Shown piece by piece: positions 7,907 to 15,705 of a DNA stretch of 64,000 nucleotides (within the stretch, counting starts at the first letter, position 1; the number at the start of each line of letters is the position of its first letter). The notes below the pieces were generated by a model. That model saw only the letters and a list, made by a program, of their open reading frames with translations, was not told where the DNA came from and did not search any database. The DNA comes from JAGVSZ01 sp963716855 (GTDB lineage: Bacteria; Pseudomonadota; Gammaproteobacteria; Burkholderiales; SG8-39), in assembly GCA_963716855.1 (NCBI GenBank), contig CAVQUV010000009.1:147667-211666 (forward strand), given 5' to 3'. Made by a program: the position numbers and the translations under genes.

Positions 7907-8841
7907 GGATCGTGATCAGCGAGTTCATGAACGCAGCGGCGGTCGCCTCGCTCGCGCGCCGGTTCGACGTTCACTACGACGTCAAGCTCGTCGACCGGCG
8001 CGACGACCTGCTCGCCGGTCTCGCCGCTGCGGATGCGCTGATCGTCCGCAACCGTACGCAGGTCGACGCGGCGTTGCTCGCGCGCGCGCCGCAGCTGCGC
8101 GTGGTGGGACGGCTCGGCGTCGGGCTCGACAACATCGACGTCGCGGCGTGCGCGGCGCGCGCGATCGAAGTCATTCCCGCCACCGGCGCCAACGCACTGT
8201 CCGTGGCGGAATACGTCGTCTGCACCGTCATGCTGCTGCTGCGCGGCGCCTATCACGCCTCTGCCGAGGTCGCGGCCGGAAAGTGGCCGCGCGGCGCACT
8301 CGGAGAGGGCCGCGAGACCGCGGGGAAGACGCTCGGCATCGTCGGCTTTGGCGGTATCGGCCAGTTGGTCGCGAAGCTCGCACAGGGGCTCGGCATGAAA
8401 GTGCTCGCCACCGACCCGGCCCTGGCCGCCGCGGCACCGGTGTGGCGCGAGAGCGGCGTCGCGTATCGCGGGCTCGACGATCTGCTGGCCGAGTCCGACG
8501 CGGTGACGCTGCACGTTCCGCTGATGCCGGAGACCCGGCACCTGGTCAGCGCCGGCCGGATGGCGCGGATGAAGCGCGGCGCGGTGCTGATCAACACCGC
8601 GCGCGGCGGCGTGATCGACGAGGCGGCGCTCGCCGCGGCACTCACCAGCAGCCACCTTGCTGGTGCGGCGCTCGACGTGTTCGAGACCGAGCCGCTGCCC
8701 GCGGGGTCGCCGCTCGCCGGCGCGCCGAACCTGGTTCTCACGCCGCATATCGCCGGCGTGACGCGGGAGTCGAACGCGCGCGTGTCGACGCTGATCGCCG
8801 CGAAGGTTGCGCAAGCCCTCACCGCCGCGAAGAAAACCTGA
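7903..8841 (+). CDS. D-2-hydroxyacid dehydrogenase (SlcC-like, possible (S)-sulfolactate dehydrogenase)
   Basis: A 312-residue NAD-dependent D-isomer-specific 2-hydroxyacid dehydrogenase. The glycine-rich cofactor motif is GFGGIGQLVAK (about residue 149). Catalytic Arg, Glu and His appear in NTARGG, DVFETEP and LTPHIAG. GRLGVGLDNID and the domain order match phosphoglycerate- and lactate-type dehydrogenases. In the described sulfolactate pathway, SlcC of this family oxidises (S)-sulfolactate to sulfopyruvate, and a ComC enzyme then reduces it to the (R) form; this gene sits next to a ComC-type gene and behind suyAB. ATG 7903 overlaps the previous stop. Substrate by context only. Confidence 0.88.
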   Translation: MRIVISEFMNAAAVASLARRFDVHYDVKLVDRRDDLLAGLAAADALIVRNRTQVDAALLARAPQLRVVGRLGVGLDNIDVAACAARAIEVIPATGANALSVAEYVVCTVMLLLRGAYHASAEVAAGKWPRGALGEGRETAGKTLGIVGFGGIGQLVAKLAQGLGMKVLATDPALAAAAPVWRESGVAYRGLDDLLAESDAVTLHVPLMPETRHLVSAGRMARMKRGAVLINTARGGVIDEAALAAALTSSHLAGAALDVFETEPLPAGSPLAGAPNLVLTPHIAGVTRESNARVSTLIAAKVAQALTAAKKT

Positions 8842-9843
8842 ATGCCTCGCGTAAATTGTGACGAACTGACTGCCCTGGCGACGCGCGCACTCGAGCGCGC
8901 CGGCGCGAGCGCGGCAATGGCGGGGGCGACGGCACGCGCTCTGGTGGCAGCGGAGGCGCAGGGGCTCGCCTCGCACGGGCTCGCGCGCCTTCCCCAGTAC
9001 GCCGCGCACCTTCGCCTCGGCCGCGTGGACGGTGCGGCCGTGCCGCGCGTGGCGCGCGCGAAGGGCGGGGCGGTGCTCGTCGATGCTGCCGACGGGCTCG
9101 CCTTTCCCGCGTGCGCCCTCGCGGTGGCTGAGGCGGTCGCGCGCGCGCGCGAGCACGGCGTCGCGTTTGCGGGCGTCACGAACAGCCATCACTTCGGCGT
9201 CGCGGCGGACCACCTCGCGCCGGTTGCGGCGGCCGGCATGGTCGGCCTCGCATTCGGCAACTCGCCGTCGGCGATGCCGGCGTGGGGCGGCAAGCGGGCG
9301 ATCTTCGGCACGAATCCGATCGCCGCCGCGTTCCCGCGGCGCGCCGCGCCGCCGCTCGTGATCGATCTCTCGCTCTCGGAAGTCGCGCGCGGGAAGGTCA
9401 TGGTCGCCGCGCGCGAAGGCAGGGCGATTCCGCTCGGCTGGGCGCTCGACAAGGACGGCAATCCGACCACCGATCCGAAGCGCGCCCTCGAGGGAATGAT
9501 GCTGCCCGCGGGCGGCGTGAAGGGGGCGCTCCTCGCACTCGTCGTCGAGCTCCTGTGCTGTGCACTCACCGGCGCCCACATGGGATTTGAAGCCGACACA
9601 ATGTTCGTCGACGAGGGCAACCGCCCGAAGATCGGACAGGCTTTCCTCGTCATCGATCCCGGTGCGCTGGCGGGCCACGCCGTCTTCGACGAGCGCATCG
9701 AGACGCTCGTGAAGACCATGCTGCTCGATCCGGAGGTACGCCTTCCCGGCGCGCGACGCGGCGCGCTCGCGGAGAAGGCCGCGCGCGAGGGGATCGAGAT
9801 CGCGCAACCGCTGCTCGATCAGCTCAACGGGCTCGGTCGATGA
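8842..9843 (+). CDS. Ldh family oxidoreductase (type 2 malate/L-sulfolactate dehydrogenase, ComC-like)
   Basis: A 333-residue member of the malate/lactate dehydrogenase type 2 fold, which is unrelated to classical Rossmann lactate dehydrogenase. Hallmarks are the early LASHGLARLPQY, the TNSHHFG segment, the FGTNPIAAAFP segment and GGVKGALLALVVELL. Family members reduce or oxidise malate, ureidoglycolate, 2,3-diketogulonate or sulfolactate; ComC is the (R)-sulfolactate dehydrogenase. Next to a D-hydroxyacid dehydrogenase and suyAB, a two-enzyme racemase for sulfolactate is the most economical reading. ATG 8842 starts immediately after the previous stop, and the gene ends in an ATGA overlap with the Fe-S subunit gene. 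Confidence 0.88.
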   Translation: MPRVNCDELTALATRALERAGASAAMAGATARALVAAEAQGLASHGLARLPQYAAHLRLGRVDGAAVPRVARAKGGAVLVDAADGLAFPACALAVAEAVARAREHGVAFAGVTNSHHFGVAADHLAPVAAAGMVGLAFGNSPSAMPAWGGKRAIFGTNPIAAAFPRRAAPPLVIDLSLSEVARGKVMVAAREGRAIPLGWALDKDGNPTTDPKRALEGMMLPAGGVKGALLALVVELLCCALTGAHMGFEADTMFVDEGNRPKIGQAFLVIDPGALAGHAVFDERIETLVKTMLLDPEVRLPGARRGALAEKAAREGIEIAQPLLDQLNGLGR

Positions 9844-10553
9844 GCAGCCTGCAGGTCGACGTGTGGCGCGGCCGCGCGGACGGGCGCTATCAGCGCTTCG
9901 ACGTGCCGCGCGAGGAGAGCCAGACCGTTCTCGACGTCGTCACCTACATCCAGCGTCATCTCGATCCGACGTTGGCCTACCGCTTCGCGTGTCGCGTCGG
10001 CATGTGCGGCTCGTGCGCGATGACGGTCAACGGCGTCGCGCGCTGGACCTGCCGCACGCACGTCGCTCGGGTGGCGCGCGACGATCGGCTCCGGATCGGT
10101 CCGCTCGCCAACCTGCCGGTGATCCGCGACCTGGCGACCGACATGCGCGAGTTCTTCGACAAGTGGGCGCGCGCGCAGGGCCACTTTGTGCCCACCGCCA
10201 CGCGAAAGGACGAGCCGGCGCGGGTCGCGCCCGAGTCGCGCGAGCGTGCGGCCGCGAACGCCGCGATCGAATGCATCGGCTGCGGCGTGTGCTATGCATC
10301 GTGCGATGTGGTCGCCTGGAATCCCGACTACGTCGGGCCCGCCGCGCTCAACCGCGCCTGGACGCTGATCAACGACGCGCGCGACGGCGCGCGCGTCGCG
10401 CGGCTGCGCGCGGTGTCCGGGGACGCGGGCTGCCACAGCTGCCACACGCACATGAGCTGCACCGAACGCTGCCCGAAGCAGCTCTCGCCCACCGCGTCGA
10501 TCGCCGGGCTGAAGCGGGCCACGGCGCTCGCGCTGCTGAAAGGCGACCTGTGA
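9840..10553 (+). CDS. succinate dehydrogenase/fumarate reductase-like iron-sulfur subunit
   Basis: A 237-residue SdhB/FrdB-type protein. An N-terminal ferredoxin-like domain binds [2Fe-2S] through CRVGMCGSC and a later Cys (WTC). The C-terminal part carries CIGCGVCYASC for [4Fe-4S] and CTERCP, preceded by another Cys, for [3Fe-4S]. All cluster ligands are present. It passes electrons between the flavoprotein (here encoded 4 kb downstream at 13896) and the membrane subunits that follow. ATG 9840 overlaps the previous stop (ATGA), and its own TGA overlaps the next GTG, so the genes from 7903 to 10888 are tightly coupled. Confidence 0.88.
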   Translation: MSSLQVDVWRGRADGRYQRFDVPREESQTVLDVVTYIQRHLDPTLAYRFACRVGMCGSCAMTVNGVARWTCRTHVARVARDDRLRIGPLANLPVIRDLATDMREFFDKWARAQGHFVPTATRKDEPARVAPESRERAAANAAIECIGCGVCYASCDVVAWNPDYVGPAALNRAWTLINDARDGARVARLRAVSGDAGCHSCHTHMSCTERCPKQLSPTASIAGLKRATALALLKGDL

Positions 10554-10888
10554 GCGCGCGGGGCGAAGCCCGTCTCTGGATCGCGCAGCGCGCGAGCGCA
10601 GTCGTGCTCGCCCTATGCGTGCTGGTCCACATCGTCGTGATGGTCTACGCGGTGCGCGGCGGGCTGTCGGCTGGCGAGATCCTCGGGCGCACCCGCGGCA
10701 ACGCCGGGTGGGCGGCGTTCTATGCGTTGTTCGTGCTCGCGGTCGCGGTGCACGCGCCGATCGGGCTGCGTGCGATCGCCATCGAGTGGCTCGGGTGGCG
10801 CGGACGGTCGCTCGGCATCTTCGTTCACCTGTTCGCGGCGCTCCTCCTGGTGCTGGGGCTGCGCGCGGTATGGGCGGTGTTCGCGTGA
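10550..10888 (+). CDS. SdhC-like membrane anchor, cytochrome b subunit
   Basis: A 112-residue inner-membrane protein with three predicted helices (about 15-35, 52-72 and 85-108). The first helix contains LVHIVV, a suitable haem-ligand histidine, after the conserved WIAQRASA start that resembles SdhC. It should anchor the Fe-S subunit and pass electrons to or from quinone. GTG 10550 overlaps the TGA of the Fe-S gene. It is shorter than many SdhC proteins (about 125-130), but the helix count fits. Confidence 0.78.
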   Translation: MSARGEARLWIAQRASAVVLALCVLVHIVVMVYAVRGGLSAGEILGRTRGNAGWAAFYALFVLAVAVHAPIGLRAIAIEWLGWRGRSLGIFVHLFAALLLVLGLRAVWAVFA

Positions 10889-10915
10889 GCGCACCGGGCC
10901 GCCCCAAGCGCGAAT

Positions 10916-10936
10916 CCTTGGCGCGCAGCGCCAAGG
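10916..10936 (+). promoter_or_regulatory. hairpin over the ribosome binding site of the second anchor gene
   Basis: CCTTGGCGC (10916-10924) and GCGCCAAGG (10928-10936) form a perfect 9-bp stem with a 3-base loop. The right arm contains AAGG, the only Shine-Dalgarno-like run before ATG 10944 (7 bases away), so the hairpin would hide it. There is no T-run, so it is not a terminator. Confidence 0.5.
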
Positions 10937-10943
10937 TAAGCCC

Positions 10944-11288
10944 ATGAGGGCCGACTGGCGCGCGCGCAGCCACCCGGCGTGGTGGGCTTTCCTTGTCCAT
11001 CGGCTGTCGGGCCTCGCGCTCGCGCTGTTCCTGCCGCTGCACTTCTGGGCGCTCGGCCAGGCGCTGCAGGGCGAGGCCGCGCTCGACGGCTTCCTGCGCT
11101 GGACCGACCAGCCGCTCGTCAAGGTCTCGGAGTGGGGGATCGTCGTGCTGCTCGCGGCCCATGCCGCGGGAGGGCTGCGACTGCTCGCCCTCGAGCTTCT
11201 GCCGTGGCGCGACTGGCAGAAGACGCTGCTCGCGCTCGCCGCGGGAGGAACGCTGGCGGTGGGGCTCGCACTGGCGCTCGCGCTGTAG
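10944..11288 (+). CDS. SdhD-like membrane anchor subunit
   Basis: A 114-residue membrane protein with three hydrophobic helices. The N-terminus WWAFLVHRLSGLALALFLPL with a following LHFW, and AAHAAGGLRLL in the second half, match the short anchor subunits of succinate dehydrogenase and fumarate reductase, including candidate haem or quinone-site histidines. ATG 10944 is the first start after the hairpin; a longer open frame upstream runs through SdhC in another frame and is not used. It lies 55 bp after SdhC, the only gap in this otherwise overlapping set. Confidence 0.75.
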   Translation: MRADWRARSHPAWWAFLVHRLSGLALALFLPLHFWALGQALQGEAALDGFLRWTDQPLVKVSEWGIVVLLAAHAAGGLRLLALELLPWRDWQKTLLALAAGGTLAVGLALALAL

Positions 11289-11384
11289 CGCGCCGACGGC
11301 GAGTGCTGCGACAATGCCGGGCACAATGAGCGCTGCCGCATCGCACGGCGGCGCGGACTTCGACCACCGAGAGAGGATCCGGCC

Positions 11385-12362
11385 ATGCAGAACCGATCGA
11401 CCCGTCGCCTCGCCGCCGCGCTCGCCGTGGCGCTCCTGGCGTTGCCCCTCGGGGCTGCGGCGCAGGCCTACCCGAACAAGCCGGTGCGCTTCGTGGTGCC
11501 GTTCGCCCCGGGCGGGGCGACCGACATCTCGGCGCGGATCCTCGGGCAGAAGCTCGGCGAGATGTGGGGCCAGACGGTGCTGATCGACAACAAGGGCGGC
11601 GCGGGCGGCAACATCGGCGGCGCGGAAGCGGCCAAGGCGGCGCCGGACGGCTACACGCTGTTCTTCACGTCGGGGTCGGTCGTGACGGCGAACGAGCACA
11701 TCTACCCGAACATGCCGTTCAATCCTGCGAAGGACTTCGTCGCGGTGACCAACGTGGTGCGCGGCGCGCAAGTCATCGTCGTGCCGGCGAACTCTCCGTA
11801 CAAGACCCTGAAGGAGCTGATCGCCGCGGCCCGGGCGAAGCCGGGCGGGCTGAACTACGGCCACGCGGGCATCGGCAGCCAGACGCACCTCGCCGCCGAG
11901 AACTTCCTGCAGGCCGCGAAGATCGATGTCCAGAACGTGCCGTACAAAGGCGAGGGCCCGGCGGTGACCGATCTCGTCGCGGGGCAGACGACCTTCGCCA
12001 CGCCGAACATCGCGGCGGCGATCGCCTTCATCAACAGCGGCAAGCTCCGCGCGCTTGCCGTGACCGGGCAGGAGCGCGCGCCGCAGCTGCCCGACGTGCC
12101 GACCGTCGCGGAGACGCTGCCGGGCTTCGAGAACTACGGCTGGTTCGGCATCGTCGCGCCGGCGGGCACTCCGAAGGACATCGTCTTCAAGGTGTACCGC
12201 GATACCGTAAAGGCGCTCGATTCGACCGACATGCGCGCGCGGTTCTTCGTGCAGGGCATGTCGATCGTCGGCAACACGCCCGACGAGTTCGCCCGCGCGA
12301 TGAGCACGGAGCGCGCGCGCTGGGCGACGGTGGTGAAGGAACGCAAGATCAGCGTCAAGTAG
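11385..12362 (+). CDS. tripartite tricarboxylate transporter substrate-binding protein (TctC/Bug family)
   Basis: A 325-residue periplasmic receptor. A Sec signal (about residues 1-26, ending LGAAAQA) is followed by YPNKPVRFVVPFAPGGATD, the Bug-family signature, then DNKGGAGGNIGG and DGYTLFF, both typical. Such proteins bind carboxylates or similar anions and hand them to a TctA/TctB permease. No tctA or tctB is in the window, so it either uses a permease encoded elsewhere or works as an orphan receptor, which is common in Burkholderiales. Sulfolactate or a C4 diacid are plausible ligands from its place between the sulfonate and fumarase genes. Confidence 0.92.
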   Translation: MQNRSTRRLAAALAVALLALPLGAAAQAYPNKPVRFVVPFAPGGATDISARILGQKLGEMWGQTVLIDNKGGAGGNIGGAEAAKAAPDGYTLFFTSGSVVTANEHIYPNMPFNPAKDFVAVTNVVRGAQVIVVPANSPYKTLKELIAAARAKPGGLNYGHAGIGSQTHLAAENFLQAAKIDVQNVPYKGEGPAVTDLVAGQTTFATPNIAAAIAFINSGKLRALAVTGQERAPQLPDVPTVAETLPGFENYGWFGIVAPAGTPKDIVFKVYRDTVKALDSTDMRARFFVQGMSIVGNTPDEFARAMSTERARWATVVKERKISVK

Positions 12363-12416
12363 GGACGACCGGACGAGGCGAGCGGTGAGAGTCGATCCAA
12401 GCAGCAAGTCGAGGAA

Positions 12417-13262
12417 GTGGCGAAGCAGCTCTATATCCGGGCACTGAAGCTGCTGCCTCCCGACGTGAAGCAGGGGTTCGACACGCTCGCACGCGGCGAG
12501 ACGGACGCGACCGCGAAGGGGATCCTCGGCGTGATGGTCCGGAACATCGCGGTCGCCGAATCGACCGACAACCTGCTTTGCCAGGACACCGGCATCCCGA
12601 TCTACAACGTGACGATCGGCAAAGGCGTCGAGGTCGACGGCGTCGCGCTCAAGGAGGCGATCCGGCGCGGCTGCGAGCGCGCGACGCGCGAGCACCCGCT
12701 GCGCTCCTCGGTCGTGCACCCGGTGACGCGCAAGAACGAGCACACCTCCTGCGGGCGCGGCGTGCCGGTCATCCACTTCGACTTCGACGGCGCAGCGGAC
12801 ACGCTCGCGATCGAGATGGTGCCGAAGGGCTCCGGCTCGGAGAACAACTCGTGGCTCCGGATGGCGATCCCGGCCGAAGGCGTCGCCGCGGTGAAGGCGT
12901 TCGTGGTCGATTGCGTGCTCGATGCGGGCGGCAAGACCTGCCCGCCGACAATCGTCGGCGTCGGCGTCGGCGGCACCGCGGACCTGTGCGTCCATCTCGC
13001 CAAAGTGGCGGCGACCCGGCCGCTCGGCACGAGTTGCGGGGATCCGGAGGGCGCGATGCTGGAAGCCGAACTGACCGCGGCGGTGAACCGGCTGGGCGTC
13101 GGCCCGCAGGGCCTCGGCGGCGACTCGACCGCGTTCGCGGTGCACGTCGAGACGGCCGCGACGCACATCACCATGAATCCGGTCGCGGTGAACATGCAGT
13201 GCCACTCGGCGCGGCGGGCGCGGGCGACGTTCACGCCGGCCGGCGTCGCCTACGGCTTCTGA
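12417..13262 (+). CDS. fumarate hydratase class I / tartrate dehydratase alpha subunit
   Basis: A 281-residue N-terminal-type subunit of an oxygen-sensitive [4Fe-4S] hydro-lyase. Cluster cysteines are in LCQDTGIPIY, HTSCGRGVP and GTSCGDPEG. GSGSENNSW and PPTIVGVGVGGT are further family marks. In combination with the beta subunit 10 bp downstream it would interconvert fumarate and malate, or dehydrate tartrate or a related hydroxyacid. GTG 12417 is used because no better in-frame start or clear ribosome site is visible; homologues begin close to here. The two-polypeptide form is the archaeal/anaerobe-like arrangement also seen in proteobacteria. Confidence 0.88.
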   Translation: MAKQLYIRALKLLPPDVKQGFDTLARGETDATAKGILGVMVRNIAVAESTDNLLCQDTGIPIYNVTIGKGVEVDGVALKEAIRRGCERATREHPLRSSVVHPVTRKNEHTSCGRGVPVIHFDFDGAADTLAIEMVPKGSGSENNSWLRMAIPAEGVAAVKAFVVDCVLDAGGKTCPPTIVGVGVGGTADLCVHLAKVAATRPLGTSCGDPEGAMLEAELTAAVNRLGVGPQGLGGDSTAFAVHVETAATHITMNPVAVNMQCHSARRARATFTPAGVAYGF

Positions 13263-13271
13263 CGGAGGCGC

Positions 13272-13887
13272 ATGGCCCACCACGATTTCACGACGCCGGT
13301 CACCGAAGACGCAGGTGCGCGACCTGAAAGTCGGCGACACCGTCACGCTGCACGGCACGCTGTTCGGCATCCGCGACGCGACGCAGATCCACATGTTCGA
13401 CCGCGGGCGCACGACGCGCTTCGATCTCCGTGGCCACGCGGTCATCCATACGGCGCCGAACGTGAAGAAGGTGCCGCCGTCGCCCGACCATCCGACCGGC
13501 TATGCGCCGGTGTGCGTCGGGACGACGACGAGTGCGCGCATGGAGCGGTTCACGCAGCCGCTCATGCTCCAGTACGGGGTCCGGGTGGTGATCGGCAAGG
13601 GCGGGCTCGGGGAGGCCTCGCTCGCCGCGTTCCGCGAGCACGGCGGCGCGTACCTCGCGATCATCGGCGGCACCGCGGCGCTCGAGACCACCTGGATCGA
13701 GGCGATCGAGGACGTGGACCTCGACGACCTGAACCCGGAGAGCCTGTGGCGCTTCCGCATCCGCGGCTTCGGTCCGCTGCTGGTCGGCATGGACAGCCAC
13801 GGCGGGAGCCTGTATCGCGACGTGGACATCGCAGCCCGCTCGCGCCGCGCCGAGGTGCTGGCCAGCCTCGGGGTGAAGGCCCGGTAA
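13272..13887 (+). CDS. fumarate hydratase class I / tartrate dehydratase beta subunit, frameshift near the start
   Basis: The C-terminal-type subunit (about 204 residues once repaired). The main frame from 13315 reads RDLKVGDTVTLHGTL, then GPTxxxRM-like TTTSARME, and KGGLG and IIGGTAAL, as expected for FumA-C or TtdB. The natural start, however, is ATG 13272, whose frame gives MAHHDFTTPVTED, a good beta-subunit N-terminus, and then leaves the frame. One extra base near 13311 explains it: dropping it joins PVTED to QVRDLKVGD. A GTG at 13315 is the only start in the downstream frame and would lose the first strand. Sequencing error or a recent mutation cannot be told apart here. Confidence 0.82.
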
Positions 13888-13895
13888 CGCGCTGC

Positions 13896-15623
13896 GTGGA
13901 AGAGCTCAAGACCGACGTCCTGATCCTCGGCTCCGGTGGCGCCGGGCTCTTCGCCGCGCTCCACGCGCACGCCGCGGCGCCGCAGCTCGACATCGCCATT
14001 GCCGTGAAAGGACTGCTCGGCAAGTGCGGCTGCACGCGCATGGTGCAGGGCGGCTACAACGTGGCGCTCGCCAAGGAGGACTCCGTCGAGCGCCATTTCA
14101 TGGACACGATCGAGGGTGGCGCGTGGCTGCCGAACCAGGAGCTCGCCTGGACGCTGGTGAGCGTCGCCGTCGAGCGCGTGCGCGAGCTCGAGAACGAGCT
14201 CGGCTGCTTCTTCGACCGCAACCCCGACGGCACGCTGCACCAGAAGGCCTTCGCGGGACAGACCTTCGACCGCACCGTCCACAAGGGCGACCTCACCGGC
14301 ATCGAGATCATCAACCGGCTCGCCGAGCAGGTCTGGGCGCGCGGCATCCGGCGCCTGGAGGAGCATCGCGCGGTCGAGCTGATCGCCGCGCGCGACGGGC
14401 AGCGCATCGCGGGCGTGCTGCTGCTCGACATGCGCACCGGCGAGCTCGTGCTCGTGCGCGCGAAGGCGGTGGTGCTCGCGACCGGCGGCGGCCCGACGAT
14501 GTACAAGTACCACACGCCATCCGGCGACAAGGCGTGCGACGGCCTCGCGATGGCGCTGCGACTCGGTTTGCCGCTGCGCGACATGGAGATGGTGCAGTTC
14601 CATCCCACCGGGCTCCTCGCCGGCGTGCACACGCGCATGACCGGTACCGTGCTCGAGGAGGGGCTGCGCGGCTCCGGCGGGCATCTGCTGAACGGACGGG
14701 GCGAGCGCTTCATGCAGTCGGTCGACCCGCGCGGCGAGCGCGCGACGCGCGACATCGTCTCGCGCGCCATGTTCGCGGAGATGCGCGCGGGCAACGTGAC
14801 GCCGCACGGCGGGCTCTGGATCTCGATGGGCCACCTCGGCCCCGAAAACGTGCGCCGGCAGTTCAAGGGGATGGTGGAGCGGTGCGCCGACTGCGGCTTC
14901 GATCTGGCCGGCGGCAAGGTCGAGGTGGTGCCGACCGCCCACTACATGATGGGCGGCGTCGAGTTCGCGGTCGACACGTCGACCGAGCTCGAAGGTCTGT
15001 TCGCCGCGGGCGAGGACACGGGTGGCGTGCACGGCGCGAACCGGCTGGGCGGCAACGGCGTGGCCAACTCGACCGTCTACGGCGGGATCGCGGGCGAAAC
15101 CGTCGCGGGGTGGCTGGCGAGCGGCCGCACGCACGCCGAGCCGGATCGCGGCGCGATCGAGCGCGCGCGGCGGCGCACGCTGCGCCCGTTCGATCAGCCG
15201 GCGGGGGAACTGCCCGCGATCCGCGAGGCGCTCTACGAGCTCATGTGGAGCGACGTCGGGATCCTGCGCGACGCGGCCGGACTCGCGCGCGCGGCCGGCG
15301 CGCTCGAGGCCTTGCACGAGCGGCTGGGGCGGACCGGGCTCCCCGACCCGGACCGGGCGTTCAATCTGACCTGGCACGACTGGCTCAACCTCGACAGCCT
15401 GCTCACCGTGAGCAAAGTCATTGCCCGCGCCGCGATCGCGCGGGAGGATTCGCGCGGGGCGCACTTTCGCGAGGATCATCCCGCGGTGCGCGACCTGGAG
15501 CGCTCGACATTCACCCGCGTGCGGGCGACGGGGCGCGACCTCGCGCTCGAGTTCGTGCCGGTCGAGTTCACGCGCGTGCGGCCGGGCGAGACGCTCCTCG
15601 GGAACGCGCAGGCGGCCGCATAG
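13896..15623 (+). CDS. FAD-binding fumarate reductase/succinate dehydrogenase flavoprotein-like subunit
   Basis: A 575-residue flavoprotein of the SdhA/FrdA family. It has the dinucleotide motif LILGSGGAGLFAAL at the N-terminus, MVQFHPTGL, GSGGHLLNGRGERFM, and GANRLGGNGVANS near residue 382. At the site where SdhA and FrdA attach FAD covalently (Ser-His-Thr before the Gln-Gly-Gly), this protein reads KCGCTRMVQGG, so the linking histidine is replaced by Cys. Non-covalent FAD is known to disfavour succinate oxidation, so it may work as a reductase or on another substrate. GTG 13896 starts 8 bp after fumarase beta. It probably completes the complex begun at 9840. Confidence 0.85.
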   Translation: MEELKTDVLILGSGGAGLFAALHAHAAAPQLDIAIAVKGLLGKCGCTRMVQGGYNVALAKEDSVERHFMDTIEGGAWLPNQELAWTLVSVAVERVRELENELGCFFDRNPDGTLHQKAFAGQTFDRTVHKGDLTGIEIINRLAEQVWARGIRRLEEHRAVELIAARDGQRIAGVLLLDMRTGELVLVRAKAVVLATGGGPTMYKYHTPSGDKACDGLAMALRLGLPLRDMEMVQFHPTGLLAGVHTRMTGTVLEEGLRGSGGHLLNGRGERFMQSVDPRGERATRDIVSRAMFAEMRAGNVTPHGGLWISMGHLGPENVRRQFKGMVERCADCGFDLAGGKVEVVPTAHYMMGGVEFAVDTSTELEGLFAAGEDTGGVHGANRLGGNGVANSTVYGGIAGETVAGWLASGRTHAEPDRGAIERARRRTLRPFDQPAGELPAIREALYELMWSDVGILRDAAGLARAAGALEALHERLGRTGLPDPDRAFNLTWHDWLNLDSLLTVSKVIARAAIAREDSRGAHFREDHPAVRDLERSTFTRVRATGRDLALEFVPVEFTRVRPGETLLGNAQAAA

Positions 15624-15705
15624 GCCGGGTGCCGCGCGGTTGCCGCGCGCGCGCCAGAACACGCGAAGACGCTGCCGGCGGGATCGGGACGGAGGAGGGT
15701 TCGGA

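Noticed and set aside
13272..15623. A single 783-codon protein covering fumarase beta and the flavoprotein
   Set aside because: The first 200 codons in this frame are Arg-rich out-of-frame sequence. Fumarase beta lies in another frame, and the flavoprotein starts at 13896.
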